Assembly (NCBI GenBank): GCA_963822095.1 | Contig: CAWGGS010000015.1 | Location: 62,001-126,000 of the forward strand | Direction of reading: 5' to 3' | DNA: 64,000 bases | Source: CAWGGS01 sp963822095 | Lineage (GTDB): Bacteria; Desulfobacterota; Desulfobulbia; Desulfobulbales; Desulfocapsaceae | Shown: positions 61,595-64,000 of the stretch, piece after piece | Position numbering within the stretch: position 1 is the stretch's first letter | How the letters are laid out: the number at the start of each line of letters is the position of its first letter | Notes under the pieces: generated by a model | Database searches by the model: none | Seen by the model: the letters and a program-made list of their open reading frames with translations, nothing else | What the model was told of the DNA's origin: nothing | Made by a program: the position numbers and the translations under genes

Positions 61595-62466
61595 TACTTT
61601 CCATCAGGAATCATCTCATGCCAACAGGCGGCATAAAGGCTATCTCAAAGAGTCAGGAAGTTACTTATAGTCGGGATTTATCTCCATCGTATATTCCATT
61701 CAGAGTCGGTAGAAAACTTGGTTAAATAAACGGAGCCACTGCTCTCTTGAAAAAACAAGAACCCTGATCAACTCATTTGGTGGGCGATACAGGATTTGAA
61801 CCTGTGACTTCCACTGTGTGAAGGTGGCACTCTCACACTGACATAATCGTCCTGGGAGGTGCCTGAAAATATAGAGGAGGATTATACGTTAAATCAAGCA
61901 ATTTCTCAGTTGGTGTCATCCCGAAAAGGCATTGTAAAGGGATTCAGGACCACTCAGTGAAAAACCAAAGGTTGAGAATATCTCTCTTGTTATGAGTTAG
62001 GTTCCTGCTGTTGTCTAATTCAAAGACGGAATATTTTAACCTTCGAATGTGGTGTGAAAATAGAACATCTGTGTCTGTAACAATAATAATTGGCCCATTT
62101 TCCAAAGGAACCACTAAAAATAACTCGCGGGCTTGCAACAGCAAGTACCATTGGGTTATCCTTTTTGTGTAGAAAAAGTTGCTATCGCATTACCAAACGC
62201 ACCTTTTTTCTCCGACCACCATTAAAGAGTTCGGACTTACCCAGACATTTCATGCAGAGGCCCCGACCTTTGGATGAGTTTTTAAGTTTCTGGAATATGA
62301 GGTGGTGCCTCAATACGGGTTTCTGGCGGATCGATAATTTTGCCATTACATGGAAACAGAGAGAGGAATTTGCAGTGAGAATTGCTGGTCACATAGAAAA
62401 AAACTTAAAAACAAAAATATTTTCTGAAACAACATCAACACTTACTTTGGGTACGAGAGTTGATCA
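61595..62466. other. gene-poor region around the tRNA-Val remnant
   Basis: Between the second J-protein and the sensor gene I find only the tRNA-Val-like sequence. A rightward frame of 137 codons (62090-62503) overlaps the sensor start and encodes nothing recognisable. The region looks like decayed DNA. Confidence 0.45.
61778..61852 (-). tRNA. tRNA-Val(CAC), degenerate
   Basis: The 75-nt minus-strand sequence has a perfect T arm (ACAGG TTCAAAT CCTGT), an encoded CCA end, and an anticodon loop TTCACAC with anticodon CAC (Val). The acceptor stem GGACGAT/ATCGCCC has one mismatch, the D stem TGTC/GAGT has two, and the anticodon stem CCACC/AGTGG has one. The 3' half is that of a normal tRNA-Val while the 5' half has decayed. 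It is probably a tRNA pseudogene; low-level function cannot be excluded. Confidence 0.75.
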
Positions 62467-64000
62467 ATGTCGCAACGAACAATTAAGTATAAAAAAAGTT
62501 TAAACAAACATTTTTTTCAAGATTCCCACATTGTTTTTCTGGGTCTCTTGCTGAACCTATTTTTAATCTCCACCGCTTCTGCTCAATCACCTCAACATTC
62601 AAAACTTGTTTTTCTGGGAAACAAAAATCTCGCTCCGGTAGTCTATTTGGATCACGGCGTCCCGTCAGGGATTGTCGTTGACATTGTACGTGCGCTCGCA
62701 AAACACATACCACAACCCATTGAAATCATAGCAATGGATTGGTCGGAAGCTCAGAAGCTTGTTGCCAGGGGGGAGGCTGATGCCCTCATTCAGATAAATC
62801 CGACGGAAGAGCGTAAAAAAATTTACGATTTTTCAGATACATTGCTTGTTTCTCAATTTTCAATCTTTACCACTTCACATCAAGTTGGAATATCAGGTAC
62901 CTCAAGTCTTCACGGCTTACGAGTCGGAGTCGAAGCAGGCGGTCTGCCCAAAATGGTGTTGGAAAAAAAACCTCTTATACAATTAGTTATTATCCCCAAT
63001 TTTATTGATGGATTCAAATCACTGCGTGAAAACACTCTTGATGCCGTGGTTGTCGACTACCTGGTTGGATCCTATATCCTTGCTGAAAGTAAGATTCGAA
63101 ATATCAAGGTAACCGGAGTGCCTATTGCCATTTCCTCCTCTGCCATTGCGGTGAAAAAAGGAAATTTGGCCCTGCTTGACAACATCAATTCCGCCCTGCG
63201 AATCATTAAGACTGACGGTACCTATCGGGGTATTCTCGACAAATGGAAGCCAACCGAAGGTGTTTTTTATTCTCGGGAGCAGATTACTCACTTTGTCTAT
63301 TTAGCAGTGATATTATTTTTTCTCATAGTGGTCTTGGTTGCAGTCATATGGTTGGTATCGTTGAAAACGGAGTTGACCAACAGAAAGGTTGTCGAAGGGA
63401 AACTGAGGGTACAGTATTCAACCTTACGCAGCATCATCGACAGCACGAATGCGCTCATTTTTTCTGTGGATAGGCAATATCGTTACACCAGTTTTAATCG
63501 AGGACATGCCATCGCAATGCAAATCCTCTACGGAGCTGAAATCAAGCAAGGCCGGAGTATTTTGGAATATATGACAGTCCCTGAGGACCGGGAAATTGCC
63601 AGGCGTAATATTGACCGGGCGTTGACCGGCGAACACCTCGTGGAAGACGCTTATTCGGGGGGAGAACCTCGGTCGCGGCGCTATTTCCATGTATCGCACA
63701 GTCCCATCAAAACCACAAGAGATGCGATCATTGGGGCTGCGGTTCTAGCCCAGGATATCACCGAGCGGAAACGTGCAGAGGATTCGCTTGGCCGTTTAAA
63801 TCGCGAACTGCAGGCGATCAGCAACTGCAACAAGGTTCTCATTCGTTCTCAAGACGAGCAGAGCTTGCTCAATGAGATTTGTCGCATCATTTGTGACGAG
63901 GCCGGCTACTGCTTGGCTTGGGTCGGATATGCCGAACATGACGATGCCAAATCCGTACGTCCCGTAGCATGGGCCGGAAAGGAGGAGGGGTATCTCACAG
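62467..64000 (+). CDS. membrane sensor with periplasmic SBP_bac_3, PAS and GAF-like domains (partial)
   Basis: An open frame from ATG 62467 to the window end (511 codons, no stop), the N-terminal part of a signal-transduction protein. The signal-like N terminus (IVFLGLLLNLFLISTASA) precedes a periplasmic solute-binding domain of the SBP_bac_3 type (about 46-262: GVPSGIVVDIVRALAK, IQINPTEERKKIYDFSDTLL, LRVGVEAGG, AVVVDYLVGSYILAE, NSALRIIKTDGTYRGILDKW). A membrane helix follows (VYLAVILFFLIVVLVAVIWL, about 277-296), then a PAS domain with its PAC end (VSHSPIKTTRDAIIGAAVLA then QDITERKRAED). A GAF-like start (SLLNEICRIICDEAGYCLAW) closes the visible part. The output domain, kinase or diguanylate cyclase, lies beyond the window. 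Confidence 0.88.
   Translation, partial: MSQRTIKYKKSLNKHFFQDSHIVFLGLLLNLFLISTASAQSPQHSKLVFLGNKNLAPVVYLDHGVPSGIVVDIVRALAKHIPQPIEIIAMDWSEAQKLVARGEADALIQINPTEERKKIYDFSDTLLVSQFSIFTTSHQVGISGTSSLHGLRVGVEAGGLPKMVLEKKPLIQLVIIPNFIDGFKSLRENTLDAVVVDYLVGSYILAESKIRNIKVTGVPIAISSSAIAVKKGNLALLDNINSALRIIKTDGTYRGILDKWKPTEGVFYSREQITHFVYLAVILFFLIVVLVAVIWLVSLKTELTNRKVVEGKLRVQYSTLRSIIDSTNALIFSVDRQYRYTSFNRGHAIAMQILYGAEIKQGRSILEYMTVPEDREIARRNIDRALTGEHLVEDAYSGGEPRSRRYFHVSHSPIKTTRDAIIGAAVLAQDITERKRAEDSLGRLNRELQAISNCNKVLIRSQDEQSLLNEICRIICDEAGYCLAWVGYAEHDDAKSVRPVAWAGKEEGYLT

Noticed and set aside
62090..62503. Rightward 137-codon frame upstream of the sensor gene
   Set aside because: No recognisable domain, no ribosome site, and its 3' end overlaps the start of a well supported gene.

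Overview
The window reads as chromosomal DNA of a Gram-negative anaerobe or facultative anaerobe with moderate G+C. An outer membrane is implied by a TonB-dependent receptor, a TonB protein and lipoproteins. A flavodiiron oxygen reductase, a small ferredoxin, a molybdenum-storage-type protein and standalone cobyrinate amidation fit a deltaproteobacterial (Desulfobacterota, perhaps Desulfobulbales-like) source. That placement is inference; there is no rRNA here to test it.

Layout. 1-8 kb: housekeeping genes (DUF1499 lipoprotein, flavodiiron protein, ferredoxin, uvrB, DUF374 acyltransferase, cobyrinate a,c-diamide synthase). 7.8-13 kb: a leftward block with a Yip1 membrane protein, an SRPBCC protein, and a three-gene unit of ferritin-like protein, J-domain protein and secreted cysteine-hydrolase-like protein. 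14.3-20.5 kb: a rightward cluster of TonB-dependent receptor, fused double ECF ATPase, EcfT, S-component-like protein, TiaS-like ATP-binding protein and TonB; this is the best candidate for an undescribed uptake system. 21-25 kb: three leftward hydrolase genes (C1-type peptidase, RNase T2, GH108 muramidase). 25.5-32.2 kb: a methyltransferase, then the pyruvate dehydrogenase operon aceE-aceF-lpdA. 32.2-48.9 kb: one long leftward glucan/trehalose operon, glgX-treZ-treY-(small ORF)-glgE-treS/mak-glgB-malQ. It joins the TreX/TreY/TreZ route (glucan to trehalose) to the TreS-Mak-GlgE-GlgB route (trehalose to glucan via maltose 1-phosphate); glgE carries a one-base insertion. 49.7-56 kb: a WxxGxW-type secreted protein with a 20-residue repeat tail, an M48 protease with LemA, and a MosA/MosB-type kinase-fold protein. 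56.9-61.6 kb: a proteostasis island with three hsp20 genes divergent from a ribbon-helix-helix-like gene, a CbpA-type dnaJ, a cbpM interrupted by two stops, and a second J-protein. After it come a decayed tRNA-Val and the start of a membrane sensor that runs off the end.

Intergenic DNA carries three dispersed repeat families. R1 (about 175 bp, perfect or near-perfect 11-bp terminal inverted repeats, internal hairpins with a compensatory base-pair change) has two full copies and two remnants. R2 (about 155 bp) has two copies and one fragment. R3 (about 20-30 bp) has three copies, two of which flank tonB in opposite orientation. The 49.1-49.5 kb region upstream of the glucan operon has two pairs of 14-bp palindromes typical of operators.
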